This document shows positions 21,773-33,889 of a DNA stretch of 64,000 bases, one piece after another. A program made the translations under genes and the position numbers. The stretch is from Vanessa cardui (Eukaryota > Arthropoda > Insecta > Lepidoptera > Nymphalidae), in NCBI RefSeq assembly GCF_905220365.1, contig NC_061134.1:14213001-14277000 (forward strand), in the 5' to 3' direction. Each line of letters starts with the position of its first letter. The first letter of the stretch is position 1. The notes below the pieces were generated by a model that worked only from the letters and a program-made list of their open reading frames with translations, had not been told where the DNA came from and made no database searches.

Positions 21773-22259
21773 TTATGTAGTCTTACACGGTCTCTTTCTA
21801 CGATAAGGAGAGACAGAGATACTACTGTCATAAAATATTTCATCGAAAACACGAAGCTGCATAAATAATGCACTGTACATAGACACAAATACACTATCAA
21901 AAACATTACTACTATTACTTTCGTCACTAAGCTGTAAAGTATTTCTTTTTCCTCAACAACTTGCATAAAAGTCGAATCAGATAAAGGAGAGAGACTGTTT
22001 TACATTTCAAACGTGAAACGAAATTAAACTTAGTTTTTAATTAAGCAGCACAGAAGAGAGTACTTTAAGTTACGTCTTTATAATTTAAAGATGACTTGCG
22101 AACGCTGACAAGAAATATAAGAAACATTGGATTACTACAAATCGCATTTAGCTCTTGCTAATTGTCATCTCATCTAAAATGTCAAATAATAATGGACTCA
22201 ATCTATAAGTTCGTTTTTCTTAGATCACCTGCATCTTCAGTAAAAAAAAATAAAGTGAA

Positions 22260-22551
22260 GTAACAGCCTCGAAATTTTCCCACTATTGGGCTTAGGCCTC
22301 CTCTCCCATTGAGGAGAAGGTTTGGAACATATTCCACAACGCTGTTCCATTACGGGTTGTTGAAACGCACATGTGGCAGAATTTCGATTCAATTAGACAC
22401 ACGCAGGTTTTCTTATATTTTCCTTCACCGCCGAGCACGAGATGAATTATAAACACAAATTAAGCACATATTTATTTATTAATTGCCTGGATTTGAATCC
22501 GAAATCATCGGTTAAGATGTACGCTTTCTAACCACTGGGCCGTCTCGGCTT
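22260..22551 (-). repeat. SINE A, minus strand
   Basis: From 'taacagcctcgaaattttcc' to 'ccactgggccgtctcggct', with all landmarks in order. Confidence 0.78.
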
Positions 22552-22659
22552 TCGCAATATTCAGTGCAATTTTGCACTTCATCTGAGGTTTTGCGCAGCG
22601 ATAATGACCTTAATCGATGGGTCTACTTAGGATCAAGAACGTTTAAAACGTCAATCGAA

Positions 22660-22905
22660 GACTAAATCTTGTATATATGTACATAAAATTACAAGTCCTG
22701 ACCGACTGATTCATCATGGCCGAGCGTAAACTAATAAAGTGCCTTGAAATTTGGTGAGGAGGATCGTTTTATCGAAACACCCACCGAGGAAAAGATTTTG
22801 GAAATTTTATCCCTAAGTGGGTGAAATAGGGTTTTAATTTTCAGGTTATATAATCAATTTCCACGCGAGCCAAGCCGCTGGCAACAGCTAGTATTGTATA
22901 AAGTA
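22660..22905 (+). repeat. Family F element
   Basis: 'aatcttgtatatatgtacat', 'aagtcctgaccgactgattc' and 'aggttatataatcaatttcc' lead to the terminal 'acgcgagccaagccgctggc' then 'aacagctag'. It resembles short lepidopteran non-autonomous elements, possibly Helitron-like. No coding capacity. Confidence 0.5.
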
Positions 22906-23559
22906 TTATTATTATAAGGTTTGTGTATGGTTTGACGCTCGTTCCTGCTATGCAGTTCTTAAATTATTTTACTCATTTAAAATTTGATGCAATCATTTGC
23001 ATATTAAAAAAAACTGGCTCAACATCATACCTGTTCTTACCCAATCTATATGCTAAACGGATATTCACAAAAGCGTACGTGAAAACTTTTAAGGTGTAAG
23101 TGTATTTTTTAATCGGATAAGGAATAAAACGGCGAGACATATATAATGGTCCGTTTCGAACCACGAGTGAAACAGTGTACAGGCACAAAGGTCATAATAT
23201 TTACAACTTAGGTTAGAGGCACATTATTAACCAAAGGAATGGTTAATATTACGACATTATTAAGATGCGGTGGTGGACATTTGTCAAAGATCCAGGCTCA
23301 TCTATATAATTTTTTTTAATAAGTGTATTTTTTTATACTTTTCTATTTTTGAAAATACTCTTATATATTTTTCGTCTTATAGGTTCGGTTGGGGAAAAGC
23401 AGTTTATTATTTTATAAGTGAATAGTTGAAGTAAAATGGTTTTGGTTTGATCGAATATATGTGGCTGTTTTTAATATTATTGAAAAGATAACATTTTTAA
23501 AAACACAATATAATGTTATAACTGTTTCTCGCAAGTTTGCTATTCTTTTTTTATTCATT

Positions 23560-24250
23560 TTACAGTTTTCCTCAAACGGCGAAGAAAAATTTACCTTTAT
23601 TTAGTCAGATGAGAGCTTGCTCTGGTCGACTTGATGCAGATGAAACGGATGCAAATTTTGAAACGCTTATCAGGATTTACGACATGGCCGAAGATGTGCA
23701 ATTTGCTCACAACTTTCGACCCACTTAAAAAGGTTTGAATACACAAAAAGGTCGATATTTGGGATGTTCGCCATTATCTATTGAAACATAATGAAACCGA
23801 ACCGTTTTTGAAAAGATTGGTGATAAAAAGAAGATACTTACGATAAAGACGTGTGACAAAGATCATAGACAAAGGGCAGTCAATCTCAACCCATAGAGAA
23901 ACCGAAATTAACTCGCAATAAGGTATGGTATGAAGTGTAGGATTGAAAGGGCATCATTTAATACTAGTTTAAACTGCCGGGCAAAACCATCGATTCGAAT
24001 CACTACTGTTAAAATCTGATGAGGTTCAAGCAAGAAAAGAAAATATTTTTGAAGAAAGAAGATTAGAGAAGAGAAGATGTTTTATGTCATGATAACGTCA
24101 CACCATTCTCATACATTTTTAGACAATCAGTAAATATTGAAAGACCTTAATTGGAAAGAGTCATTGCGTCAGATTTCACTTCTTTGTCTTTTGAGAATAC
24201 TATAAGTAATATCAGGCTAATATTAATAGTGGTATGTCAAAATTTCTAAT
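23560..24250 (+). pseudogene. Decayed mariner-type transposase
   Basis: Plus-strand pieces in shifting frames follow the order of a mariner (IS630/Tc1) transposase: GRLDADETDANFETLIRIY (N-terminal region, about 23617-23673); WDVRHYLLKHNETEPFLKRL (before the first catalytic Asp; the expected 'TGDEKW' is degraded); IERASFNTSL..CRAKPSI and EEKMFYVMITSHHSHTF, where an intact copy would read 'HHDNARPHT' (second Asp); and ASDFTSLSFENTISN in place of the 'SPDLAPSDYHLF' block. There are multiple stops and frameshifts and the catalytic Asp residues are lost. No terminal inverted repeats were found. Family placement is from motif order only. Confidence 0.6.
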
Positions 24251-25879
24251 CGCAATTTTTTTTAACTTAATTTCCCTAAAATTTACATAAGAGAAATTAT
24301 ATCACATGTCTAAAAAGGCCTAAAGTTAACGAACAAAATGGCAATCATAATAATAAAATGGAAATAAACAAGATTAAAAAAATACCTTGAATTTTCGCAT
24401 AAAATACGAGACTTTTCCCAAACCCAATATTGAATATGTCCACAAATTATACTCCATTTTAGTCGACCGAAATGATTTAGTATTCCTGGATGTTATATGA
24501 TCGCGTATTAAACTGGAATAAAATATATGAAATGATAGGTACTTGATTATAAAACTTTATTAATACCACAATTAATTTCATGAACTAAAAGTTTAAATTG
24601 CTTTTTGTCATTATTCCACGATATTTCTTGATAAGTTTCAGGTCTTTGTATGAAGCATTAATCCTTGCTAAAGTAATGATTTCGGATATTACTTATTAGG
24701 ATTCGTGACGTAATTCTCTTATAAAATATTGTGTTCATGATTCTGAATATTCTTTACTATCTGTACGTGTCTTTGTTGCATTCATTATTTATGTATAATT
24801 ATGATTTTTGGAGTTAAAATAAATAAAAATTTTAACAAAAAAAATAACCGACTTCAAACAAAACACTATTTTAAAACAAATAAATATTCACTAAAAGTAA
24901 TAAAAAAAAAATACCAAAATCGTTCCATCCAGTGAAAAGTTATGAGGTAACAAACATCAACTTTTTGGTTTTAATTATCTTTATTTTATTTTTGATGTGT
25001 GTGTGTCTTTCTTAAGAAGTGTTTTCGCGAAAAGAAATTGACATTGACATTGACAAATAGACATTGTGTAATAGAAATATGGGTATTGCATTTTTGTATT
25101 TTGTTATGTTACTGGGTATTTGACCAATCAGCGCGCAGATCGCAGAGGTTGGCCGTGAAATTGATGCAACTTGTTTTCCGAGATGATATAGTGTTAATGA
25201 TGCTTATCCATTCCATTATCCACCATTAGTCGAAATGTCAAGTGCTAACCATCCCACTACTGTATCTTTTATTTTCTTACGGTTTATTCAAATACTAAAT
25301 TAAACAGCCACCTTTGACAAACTATGACGTCATCTAATAACCCGCAAATTGACTATACAAGTTCTAATATATATTATTTAACAATTTGCTGTTAGTTCGC
25401 TTGCAATTTAGTGTTGGTTTTCATGTGTTAGGCAAAAAAAAGTAGCCTTCTTCCTTGGAGTTCAAATTTGTTTCATACTCGCTTCGGCTGTTTAGTAGTG
25501 AATGAGCAACCTACAGATAGACAGAGAGAGAGAGAGTTACAGTGAAATTTATAATATTAGTATAGATTTAATTTAATTTTAGGGAAACAAACAATGAGAT
25601 CACCCTTATGGCATAATAATATTATACATCAGCTAAGTTTCCACAGTATAACCACTACTGTATACAATACTACTGTATTACTATACTATTCGCAGACATT
25701 TTTAACTTTGCCGTTTCATAAATTCAAATCGTTTATAAAAAATACATTGGTAAAAAAGGAATATTATTCGATACAAGATTTTATAGGTGATAAAAATGTT
25801 AATACTTGTTGACTTCCAAGCAGGATACATTAATTTAAATAATTGTATTTAACTAATTTGACTTTGTATTTTTTAAATG

Positions 25880-26025
25880 TTGAAAAAGAGTTTCTTGCCG
25901 GTTCTTCTCTTTAGAATCTACTTTCCGAACCGGTAGTAGCTTCACTTAATTGCAAAATGACGATTCAAAAGTGCTTGTAAAAGCCTACTTGAATAAAGTT
26001 TTTTTTTATTTGATTTGATTAATAC
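25880..26025 (+). mobile_element. Family D, best-preserved LINE 3' tail
   Basis: Runs 'gagtttcttgccggttcttc', 'gaatctactttccgaaccgg', 'atgacgattcaaaagtgctt', 'gcctacttgaataaagtttt', then a short TTTGATTTGATT tail. The 5-bp tail repeat is typical of non-LTR retrotransposon 3' ends. No coding part is attached. Confidence 0.65.
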
Positions 26026-26480
26026 TACTATATACTACTGTATTATACTATATTATCTACTATCATCTAAATTTATCAAATCATATTGCTTACGAGTATG
26101 ATTTGATAAATTGAGAAGATAATTTCGAAGCCTCTTAGTTGAAATAAACGTTGCAAACAAGACAATGCAATACCGATCTGTCCTTCCATACCAGTGAGCT
26201 TTACGTATCACATAATAAACTGGCCTTATTGCGTTGTTATAATATTTGAAGAAATTACATTCGCAATCAGATGATGCAACTGTATTTATAAATAAATAAT
26301 ACGAAATTGACAAGTAAACGTTTTATCAGTGCTTTGAACTGGGTAAAGTCTAATTTTAAAGTAAACAATATGTTGTATTTATCGATTGGAAATCGGCTAT
26401 TTTGGTATTAATATACTTCATGGAACGTTCAAAGTTTATAATCAACAAGATACGTACTGATGTACTATTTTTTATAATTA

Positions 26481-26690
26481 ACTAGCAACCCGCCCCGGAT
26501 TCGTACGGGTAAAGGGCTGATACTAACTATACTACAGAATTTTTCTTGTTCATTTAACCTTTCTCTAAAATCACTCTATCTATTAAAAAACCGCATTAAA
26601 ATCCGTTGCGTAATTTTAAAGATCTAAGCATACATAGGGCCAGACCGCAGTAAGCGATTATGTTTTATAATGATAATAATGATATGTTGT
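26481..26690 (+). repeat. Family E repeat
   Basis: 'ctagcaacccgccccggatt' head, 'aaatcactctatctattaaa' and 'aaaatccgttgcgtaatttt', ending near 'cagtaagcgattatgtttta'. Confidence 0.65.
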
Positions 26691-26826
26691 AAGTTGGCAC
26701 ATATATCCAGGTCAGATGACGTCAGTGAATCCCACATATAAGCACACCCTTACTTCCGGTTGGATAGTGTGTAAATGTCAAAAATCTGCTGCAGCAAAAT
26801 TAAATTTCAGATCATACAATGAGTAC

Positions 26827-27050
26827 AACAACAACAGCCTATAAATTCTCACTGCTGGGCTAAAGGCCGCCTCTCCCTTTGAGGAGAAGGTTTGGAACAT
26901 ATTCCACCACGCTGTTTCAATGCGGGTTGGTGGAATACACATGTGGCAGAATTTAACACAAATTAAGCATACGAATCAGCAGTGCTTGCCTGGGTTTGAA
27001 ACCGCAATCATCGGTTAAGATGCGTTCTAACCACTGGGCCATCTCAACTC
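26827..27050 (-). repeat. SINE A with an internal deletion
   Basis: Minus-strand SINE A lacking the roughly 75 bp between 'atgtggcagaattt' and 'aacacaaattaagcat'. The missing part holds the 'gcaggtttcctcacgatgtt' block present in other copies. Confidence 0.75.
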
Positions 27051-27217
27051 TGACAATGAATATAATGAAAGCAATGTTTAATGTTAAAATAATACTTTTA
27101 ACTAAGTTGTAACTAAGTATGTAAGTATGAGTGTTTCTGCTTTAAGTATATTTAATTCAATTATCGTTTCAAACAAAATGTAAATGGTTGTCGGAAGAGG
27201 GTAATTACTGAGTTTAT

Positions 27218-27425
27218 TGCTGGGTTCTCTAGATGGAATCTCCATTCCGAACCAGTGGTGGCTTTAAATTCAATTTGTTCATGTAAAATTCATTACAATG
27301 AGGAATACTTAGTATTTGTTGTGTTCTGTTATGATTGCGAGCTTCTTGCCGTTTGCTTTCTGCTTTCCGAAGCGATAGTAATGCTTAAATATTGACGGTT
27401 CAAAAAGGCTTCATTCAATTATGTT
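27218..27425 (+). repeat. Two adjacent family D tails
   Basis: 'ttattgctgggttctctaga' with 'cattccgaaccagtggtgg' (27218-27310), then 'gagcttcttgccgtttgctt' with 'ctttccgaagcgatagtaat' and 'attgacggttcaaaaaggct' (27335-27425). Both are diverged. Confidence 0.5.
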
Positions 27426-28804
27426 TTAGTAAACAGATATGTTATGTATTAACGCGCAAAAAGTGAAGACTAGAAAACGTCCTAATTGAGACGTTTGCCT
27501 TTAGTCGTTTTACGTAGTAATACGTTATAATACATCATAATTACGTAGTAATACGTTTTGCGTAATTAAAAAATCTAGTTATCCCTTTTACTTATTGTTT
27601 TTATCAAGCTATCATTTTTACTTTTAACAAAATGTAAATATAAACGGTCCCCGGCGCGACACACTTTTTTCTGTAGTTTAGTATGGATATAACATATCTG
27701 TTTATTAGAATATCATTGGCTTCATTGTGTAGTTTACTTAAATAACATTGATTTAAGACAGTGTAACAATAGGCACAAGAAATAATGTTTTAGCACTCAA
27801 GGTTGGTGGTGCTTTGGCGATATGGGAAATGTTTATTACTTAGTTTCAATATAGTAAAAAGTAACCTATTAGCCTGTCTTACTAACTATTTTATACAATA
27901 AAATAAAGTTGGACTGTCATACTAAAAATGACAACATGTCATGACGAGGATAATATGACAATTGACAATATGACAATTCTAAGAATCAGTGAATGGATAC
28001 CGTTACTCAAGGCTTCGTACAAATTATCAAGTAAATACAATAACATTGATAAAACCGAATTGTTTTACGATCTCAAAATAGAAATAAATATTAGTGGCAA
28101 AGACACTGAAAGTTCAATATAAACGTGGCGTTCACAAACTTATCTCTTCTGTCAAGATAACTCTTAAGTCCTGGTGTTAAGGACTGCTTAGCTCCGTTCG
28201 ACGATATCACCGAGGGCACTTAAATTTGTTGATATTTCACGGTTTTGTAACGATAACCTTTACTGATATAACTTATCCTCTTTGTGAGAAGAACGCGCTG
28301 GCACAGAGAAGGGAATGGAGATTATTGATGTAAAAGATCTATATATATAATTGTAATATGGAACACCATCACCTATAAATCATCAGCGCACCAGTGCACT
28401 AAAAAAAATGTTAATATCAAAATTAATCTCGATATATTTCTTTTGACAGTAGAAGAATCAAATTGTAAATAATATCTACAAATAAGAGCATTCACAAATT
28501 CATAAGAGATAATGAGAGTAAACAAATTGGGACAAAATACAAGAAAGAGATGAAATCATAAATATTCTTATCATAATAATATATAATTACAGGAAAAACG
28601 AGAATTGATGCATTCAATTTTTTACTCGTTTGGGTTTTGAGTTCTTGTGTATTGTTGAAAATGAAATAGTTCAATTGTAATGATTTGTTACACTGGTCCA
28701 CTACATGTGATTCATATATTCTAGAAAAAAACTACTGTTTAGTTTATAAGTATTGCAATAATTAATGGTTAATTTACTAAAGTTATGATTAACCAAATGC
28801 TTGA

Positions 28805-28995
28805 CGATAACTTGGTGACAAGACTTTGTGCAAGGTAGTTTGTGTACGTATAGTCTGTATTATTGTTTGTGCTTGAAGAGTGAGTCAATGTACAGGCAAG
28901 GGGAATATCATCTCAATTCCCAAGATTGATTGCACTGTTTGGAGTAAAATTTTACACGGTGCCAATATTTATAAGCAGTTGTGATCACATCATGT
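28805..28995 (+). repeat. Family C repeat, old copy
   Basis: 'cttggtgacaagactttgtg', 'agagtgagtcaatgtacagg' and 'cccaagattgattgcactg' follow family C order with many changes. Confidence 0.45.
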
Positions 28996-29696
28996 GGCCA
29001 CATCGGCGTCATAAAAACTACGCAAACAAATAACATTACTTTATATATGTATGTAAGTGTGAAAATTATTTTGATTAAAATCACTGTAATGATATGATAT
29101 GATTATTAATTTTATTTTTTTCCGTAATTGGTTACATTGATTTTTATCGTTATTTTATTTTTTTATATTCGAGGAAACACGAATACGTGAACCAAATGTA
29201 AACAATTACATTTAAAATAATGGGTATATACACTATTTTGTATTGATATTGAGGCTTAGTAACACTTTAATTTTCAATGTTTACTCAGGGCACGGAGCAG
29301 GAACCACTTGCACTAAATAGTATTGAAAGAATTACATATATATTATTTAATATGGATAATGTATATATTATTTTAAAACGAAAACTCGTCAGTATGGGCC
29401 ATTTCTTCCAAGAAGACAAGTTTGAAGTCCAAAGCGAAGATCAAAGAGAAGAAAAACATAAAACGCCACAATGTATAAAAGTAGAATGTAAAAAAAGGAA
29501 AAAAATATAAGGAAATTATTATTTTAGTCATATGTGCTGACGTCATCAATTATAAAACGATGTCCACATATGTCAGTCCTTATCCTAACCACAGCGACGT
29601 GTTATTTAAAACAATCCTGTGCAACTTTCTTCTTGAAGATGCAAGATTACTTTCATATAAACCTAGCTCTCATCGTGCTTATGATCTAAAGTAAAT

Positions 29697-29920
29697 CTTG
29701 GTGGCATGGTTTTGTGCATGCCCGCCTGGGTAGGTACCACCCACTAATTAGATATTTTCCTGCTAAACGACAACTCGCAATATTTTTGTGTTCAGGATTG
29801 AAGGGTGAGTGAGCCAGTGTAACTACAGACACAAATGACATAGCATCTTAGATCCCAAGGTCGGTGGCGCATTGACGATGTGAGGAATAGTTAGTATTTC
29901 TTACAGCATCATGCTCAATT
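29697..29920 (+). repeat. Family C repeat, 3'-truncated
   Basis: 'cttggtggcatggttttgtg' to 'ttcttacagcatcatgctc'. The last 60-70 bp of the consensus are missing. Confidence 0.7.
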
Positions 29921-30049
29921 ACCTTTATTTCCTTACAAAATCTAGAACACTAATGGCTGGCTAACGCAATATAGCGTAAAATTGTTCTTATGTCATCATT
30001 GAATAATAGATGTAATTAAACTATGAAGTAAAAGTAAACTATTACTCTC

Positions 30050-30321
30050 TCACTGATGTGCTCCTGCTATCCTTTTTGAAGAGAAGATATTGAAGATATC
30101 TTCACCACGCTGTTCCAGTACGGGTTGGTGGAATACACATGTGGCAGAATTTCTATGAAATTTGTCACATGCAGGCTTTCTCACGATGTTTTCCTTCACC
30201 GCCGAGCACGAGATGAATTATAAAGACAAATTAAGCACATGATTCAGCGGTGCTTGCCTGGGTTTGAACCCGCAATCATCGGTTAAGATGCACGCGTTCT
30301 AACCACTGGGCCATCTCGACT
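30050..30321 (-). repeat. SINE A, first of two adjacent minus-strand copies
   Basis: Diverged end at 'ctgctatcctttttgaag', normal body from 'accacgctgttccagtacg' to 'gggccatctcgactcc'. A second copy begins about 10 bp later. Confidence 0.72.
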
Positions 30322-30329
30322 CCCTTTAC

Positions 30330-30782
30330 AGTAACAGTCTGTAAATTTCTCACAGGGCAAAGGCCTCCTCTCCCATTAAGGAGAGAGGGCCTGTGCCCTT
30401 TGGAATATATTTAATTATAAACACAAATTAAGCGCACAAATATATATAATATAATTTTTATTTTTTATTTTTATTTATAACTTTTTTTCTCTTTTTTAAT
30501 TTTTTAACATGTAGTCTCATTGGCGTTTTTTTTTTTTATAATGATACTTAGTTTTATGTGTATTGTTGTTATTGGTTTTGGTATTTTTTTCATTCTCAGT
30601 CTCTTTAATGCTATATGTGAGAACTGTTATTGGCTTAATAGTTATTAAGTATGTTATTTTGTTTATCAACGGCTGTATGTTCGCCAATTATATAAATAAA
30701 TAATGGTGCTTGCCTGGATTTGAACCAGAAATCATCGGTTAAGATGCACGCGTTCTAACCACTAGGCCTCACCATCTCACCT
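30330..30782 (-). repeat. SINE A interrupted by about 260 bp of T-rich DNA
   Basis: 'taacagtctgtaaatttctc' to 'acacaaattaagcgcaca' (30438), then unrelated T-rich sequence, then 'aatggtgcttgcctggattt' (30702) to 'ggcctcaccatctcac'. The inserted stretch has no family I recognise. Confidence 0.65.
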
Positions 30783-31209
30783 CATTCAGCAGAACTTCAT
30801 TGAAATTAGACCAATGCAGAAATTATAAAACATTAACATGAACCCGCAATGTTCTCTAAACATTCCCGTTATCATACCACTAGGCCATAGCTGAAATGAG
30901 ATTGCTTATTACGATCTCATTATTGCATTATAGATTGGCTCCCAACAAGTGATTACTGTGAATAAATTTAATATTACGTAGTCTATTCAAATTACTGACA
31001 TTAAAAGAGTAGGGAAACAGTCAGCAAACTCGATGTGTAAATAGATAGGTTGGGTTATGTTATTCGTAAGGCAGTGTACAGGAATTTGACGAGAAGTGCA
31101 GTTACTTGTCAAGGGAAAAGCCCATCCAGGCGTATTCAAATACCTATTTAGTATAGAGTACTGTAGTGGACTGATAAGATCATCACGAGAAATCTTGGTC
31201 GAATTATCT

Positions 31210-31415
31210 TACTAATACTTCTATACTTAATATTATAAATGTGAAAGTAACTTTTTCTGTCTGTCTGTCGGTTTTTCACAACCAAACCGCCCAAACAAAT
31301 TTGATGAAGTTTGTTATGGAACTTGAACTCCAAGAAAGGCGACCGATTATGCTACTTTTTGCCTGAGACATGACAACCCTAAAACGTGAGCGAAGCCGCG
31401 GACGACTGCTAATTT
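31210..31415 (+). repeat. Family F element
   Basis: 'attataaatgtgaaagtaac' head with CTGTCTGTCTGTC, and terminal 'aaaacgtgagcgaagccgcg'. Related to the copies at 22660 and 33295. Confidence 0.55.
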
Positions 31416-31441
31416 GGGATAGTTACGAAGACGTATAGTAC

Positions 31442-31647
31442 GACACAACTTAGATGTAGCATGGGCAAAATTCGTAAAACCGATCGCATCAGAATTGAGT
31501 ACGCTAGCCCAAATTATCAATATTTATTTCTCTTGTGAAGTAGCGTCGAATGGCGCGATAGAGAGATTTCTATTGGTCGTGTAAATCGGCAGTAATTGGT
31601 TAATATTAATTTCATTGCATTTTCCGATGCTACATCTAATTTGTGTC
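31442..31647. mobile_element. Small TIR element (MITE candidate)
   Basis: Left end GACACAACTTAGATGTAGC (31442 onward) and the reverse complement of the right end (GACACAAATTAGATGTAGC, ending at 31647) match with one mismatch over 21 bases; weaker matching continues inward. The element is 206 bp with no coding capacity. No clean target-site duplication was seen. Confidence 0.65.
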
Positions 31648-31984
31648 AGACTGTACATACTTACGGAGATTGGATTTTAGGAAATGTAACTTTATTTTTT
31701 CATAGCTCTGTATGAACATTATCGATATGAAGTAACGGACCGCCAGTCTTTTCATATTATAGTAAATAAAAAAATAAGCTGACGGAGATCAAGTCTTTCC
31801 CACAAAATTCTTAACAAAATATTCAAATCTTCATGAATTCTTAAATACGTGTGCTTTGTTTAAGTTTATAATTAATTTCGTGCTTGATGAGATGAAAAGT
31901 AACTAAACCGCACTAAAGAAGTGGGTAGTAAATAAAGGAAGACTTTTATAGGCTCAAAATTTAAGGACTTTTTAAACTATGGGT

Positions 31985-32170
31985 TAGCTAACGAGCGTAT
32001 GGGCCGCCTGATGGTAAGTGGTCACCACTGTCCATAGACAATGCGCTGTGAGAGACATTAACCATTCTTTAAATCGCCAATGCGCCACCAACCTGGTAAC
32101 TAAGATGTTATGTCTGTAAATAGTAACTGTAAGCAATATTACCGACTCACAATGTTTGATAACTAGGAAG
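31985..32170 (-). repeat. Family C repeat, minus strand, truncated
   Basis: 'cgtatgggccgcctgatggt' and 'aagtggtcaccactgtccat' lead into 'ccaccaacctggtaactaag', then similarity fades. Confidence 0.65.
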
Positions 32171-32566
32171 TTATACTTTATACATGAAATTACTTTAGCA
32201 AATTTACCACTATATACTAGAAACTATGATACTGAGAAGTGATTCTTAAACTTATTAAACAAATATACACAGCTTAATAAGTTCAAAAACCTCTCACACG
32301 AAACCACAATAAATAAAAAAAGCCGTATTAAAATAGCGTCAGATTATAATAATTTATCTGTTATTGTATGCTAATATACAAATTTTGCAATTTAATTTGC
32401 ATAATATATTATTTGACAAGATCTTGCAGTATAAAAACTTGATCAATTACGAATCTCAAGGTCATAGAAATGTTAAAATAATATGTACATATAAGTGACT
32501 CGACTATAATATTGTTTCATGCACATTCAATATTCGTATGCACACCAAGGAGTTGTTTCTCTCCAT

Positions 32567-32797
32567 CTGATGACCTCCATGGTCGAGTGGTGTGTACACC
32601 GGTTTTCATGGGTACGCCACTCTGAGGTCCCGGGTTCGATTCCTGGCCGAGTCGATGTAGAATTACCATTAGTTTTCTATGTTGTCTTGGGTCGGGGTGT
32701 TTGTGGTACCGTCGTTACTTCTGATTTCCATAACACGAGTGCTTCAGCTACTTAGATTGGGATCAGAGTAATGTATGTGATGTTGTCTCATATTTAC
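32567..32797 (+). repeat. SINE B
   Basis: 'gatgacctccatggtcgag' head, 'cccgggttcgattcctggc' B box, complete body to 'atgttgtctcatattt'. The head shares GATGACC with the copy at the end of gene 2. Confidence 0.82.
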
Positions 32798-33294
32798 CTG
32801 TCAAAAATTTGGGAAGTATAAAGCTGTCCTGGAATGCGACGTCAAGCCGTTACCGGGAGATAGGCCAGGTCTTAACAGTTATCATTAAAATCTAAATAAA
32901 TCTATGTCATGTGTTTCAAAAATTATGAGAATTTGGAAAAATAAATAAAATATACACTATATACACAAACAAATAATATACATAGTGTTAAAAATAGTTT
33001 TGTTTGTGTCTGTTATTTATGTTTTTTTTTTTAAACAGTAGGATACGTATTTTACTCCATATAGCTGTTGGCAAGTGCAAGTAACGCAGTCAAGGAGATT
33101 TGTCACTTACTGCTGTGTATTTTATTTCATTAATACATTTTTATTTTATTAATATAAATTAAAAAGGAAACACATTTTTTCCTTTTCCGTTTTTTTTTTG
33201 TATTGAACCAAGAATAGAAACAACACATTAGTGTAGCTAGTAAATTTGTGTCAGTTCTATCCGGTAGCTATTTTTAATCATAATTTATACAAAC

Positions 33295-33528
33295 ACTATA
33301 AATGTAAAAAAAAACTCTGTCTGTCTGTCTGTCTGTTGCTCTTTCACTACCAAACCAATGACCTACATGTGATGTGGTGATTTGGTATGAACTTGGTGGT
33401 AGGGCTTTGTGCATGCCCGTCTGGGTAGGTACCACCCACTATACCATAAAAAAAAGTGAAGCAAACTTGAGCTTAAAGACAATCAATCCCCAAAACGCGG
33501 GCGAAGCCGCGGGTAGCAACTAGTAATC
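33295..33528 (+). repeat. Family F element with embedded, deleted family C piece
   Basis: 'cactataaatgtaaaaaaaa' and CTGTCTGTCTGTCTGT to 'gcgggcgaagccgcgggtag'. At 33393-33451 it contains the first ~48 bp and the last ~12 bp of family C joined directly ('ttggtggtagggctttgtgc'... 'ataccataaaaaa'). Confidence 0.6.
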
Positions 33529-33719
33529 TATAATTAAATCTAGAATGACCATTCACAAATTAACATCCTATATAAATAAAATTTGATTGATTGAATATCA
33601 ACCATAGAATTAAAATATGCAATTTATAAAATATTCTGATACAAATAATTATAACTCAATTAAGTATCATGCAGAATTTTGTTCGAGGTTAAGTTACGAT
33701 ACGATCACAAAAAGTTTAG

Positions 33720-33852
33720 TGCGAATCCGCTCCATGCCGGCTCTGGTCGTGTAAGGCGCGCTAGTTCAGCCTCGCGCCCATGTCGCTTACTCCAAAGTGG
33801 TCGGCGAGTGAGTGTGGTTTGTTTTGACATGAGATAACAATATCAAGTGAAC
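33720..33852 (+). promoter_or_regulatory. Presumed core promoter and 5' UTR of gene 2
   Basis: G+C-rich run at 33727-33815 ('gccggctctggtcgtg', 'gcctcgcgcccatgtcgc') directly upstream of the start codon, contrasting with AT-rich surroundings. A short CpG-rich 5' end is common for insect promoters. There is no clear TATA box. The assignment rests on position and composition. Confidence 0.35.
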
Positions 33853-33889
33853 ATGGGCACCCTAACGGTCATAGAAAACATTAAACCCA
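33853..33889 (+). CDS. Gene 2 exon 1
   Basis: ATG in 'gtgaacatggg'; encodes MGTLTVIENIKP plus one base, donor GTAAGT, phase 1 as in gene 1. One codon longer than gene 1 exon 1, exactly offset by a 3-nt shorter exon 2. Confidence 0.78.

Larger units (their letters stand above)
18497..33852. other. Intergenic region between the two transporter genes
   Basis: I recognise no protein-coding gene. Contents: the 3' UTR of gene 1; SINE A copies at 19605, 22260, 26827, 30050 and 30330; SINE B at 21459 and 32567; a decayed mariner near 23.6-24.2 kb; family C, D, E and F copies; and a small TIR element at 31442-31647. The stretches 24.2-25.3 kb and 28.0-28.8 kb are AT-rich with nothing I can name. Confidence 0.6.

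Noticed and set aside
27928..28122. 64-codon plus-strand frame beginning MTTCHDEDN
   Set aside because: Low complexity start with repeated 'gacaatatgac', no family resemblance and no splice partners found.
29277..29510. 77-codon plus-strand frame ending in a lysine-rich run
   Set aside because: The tail is an A-rich artefact; no conserved motif could be recognised.
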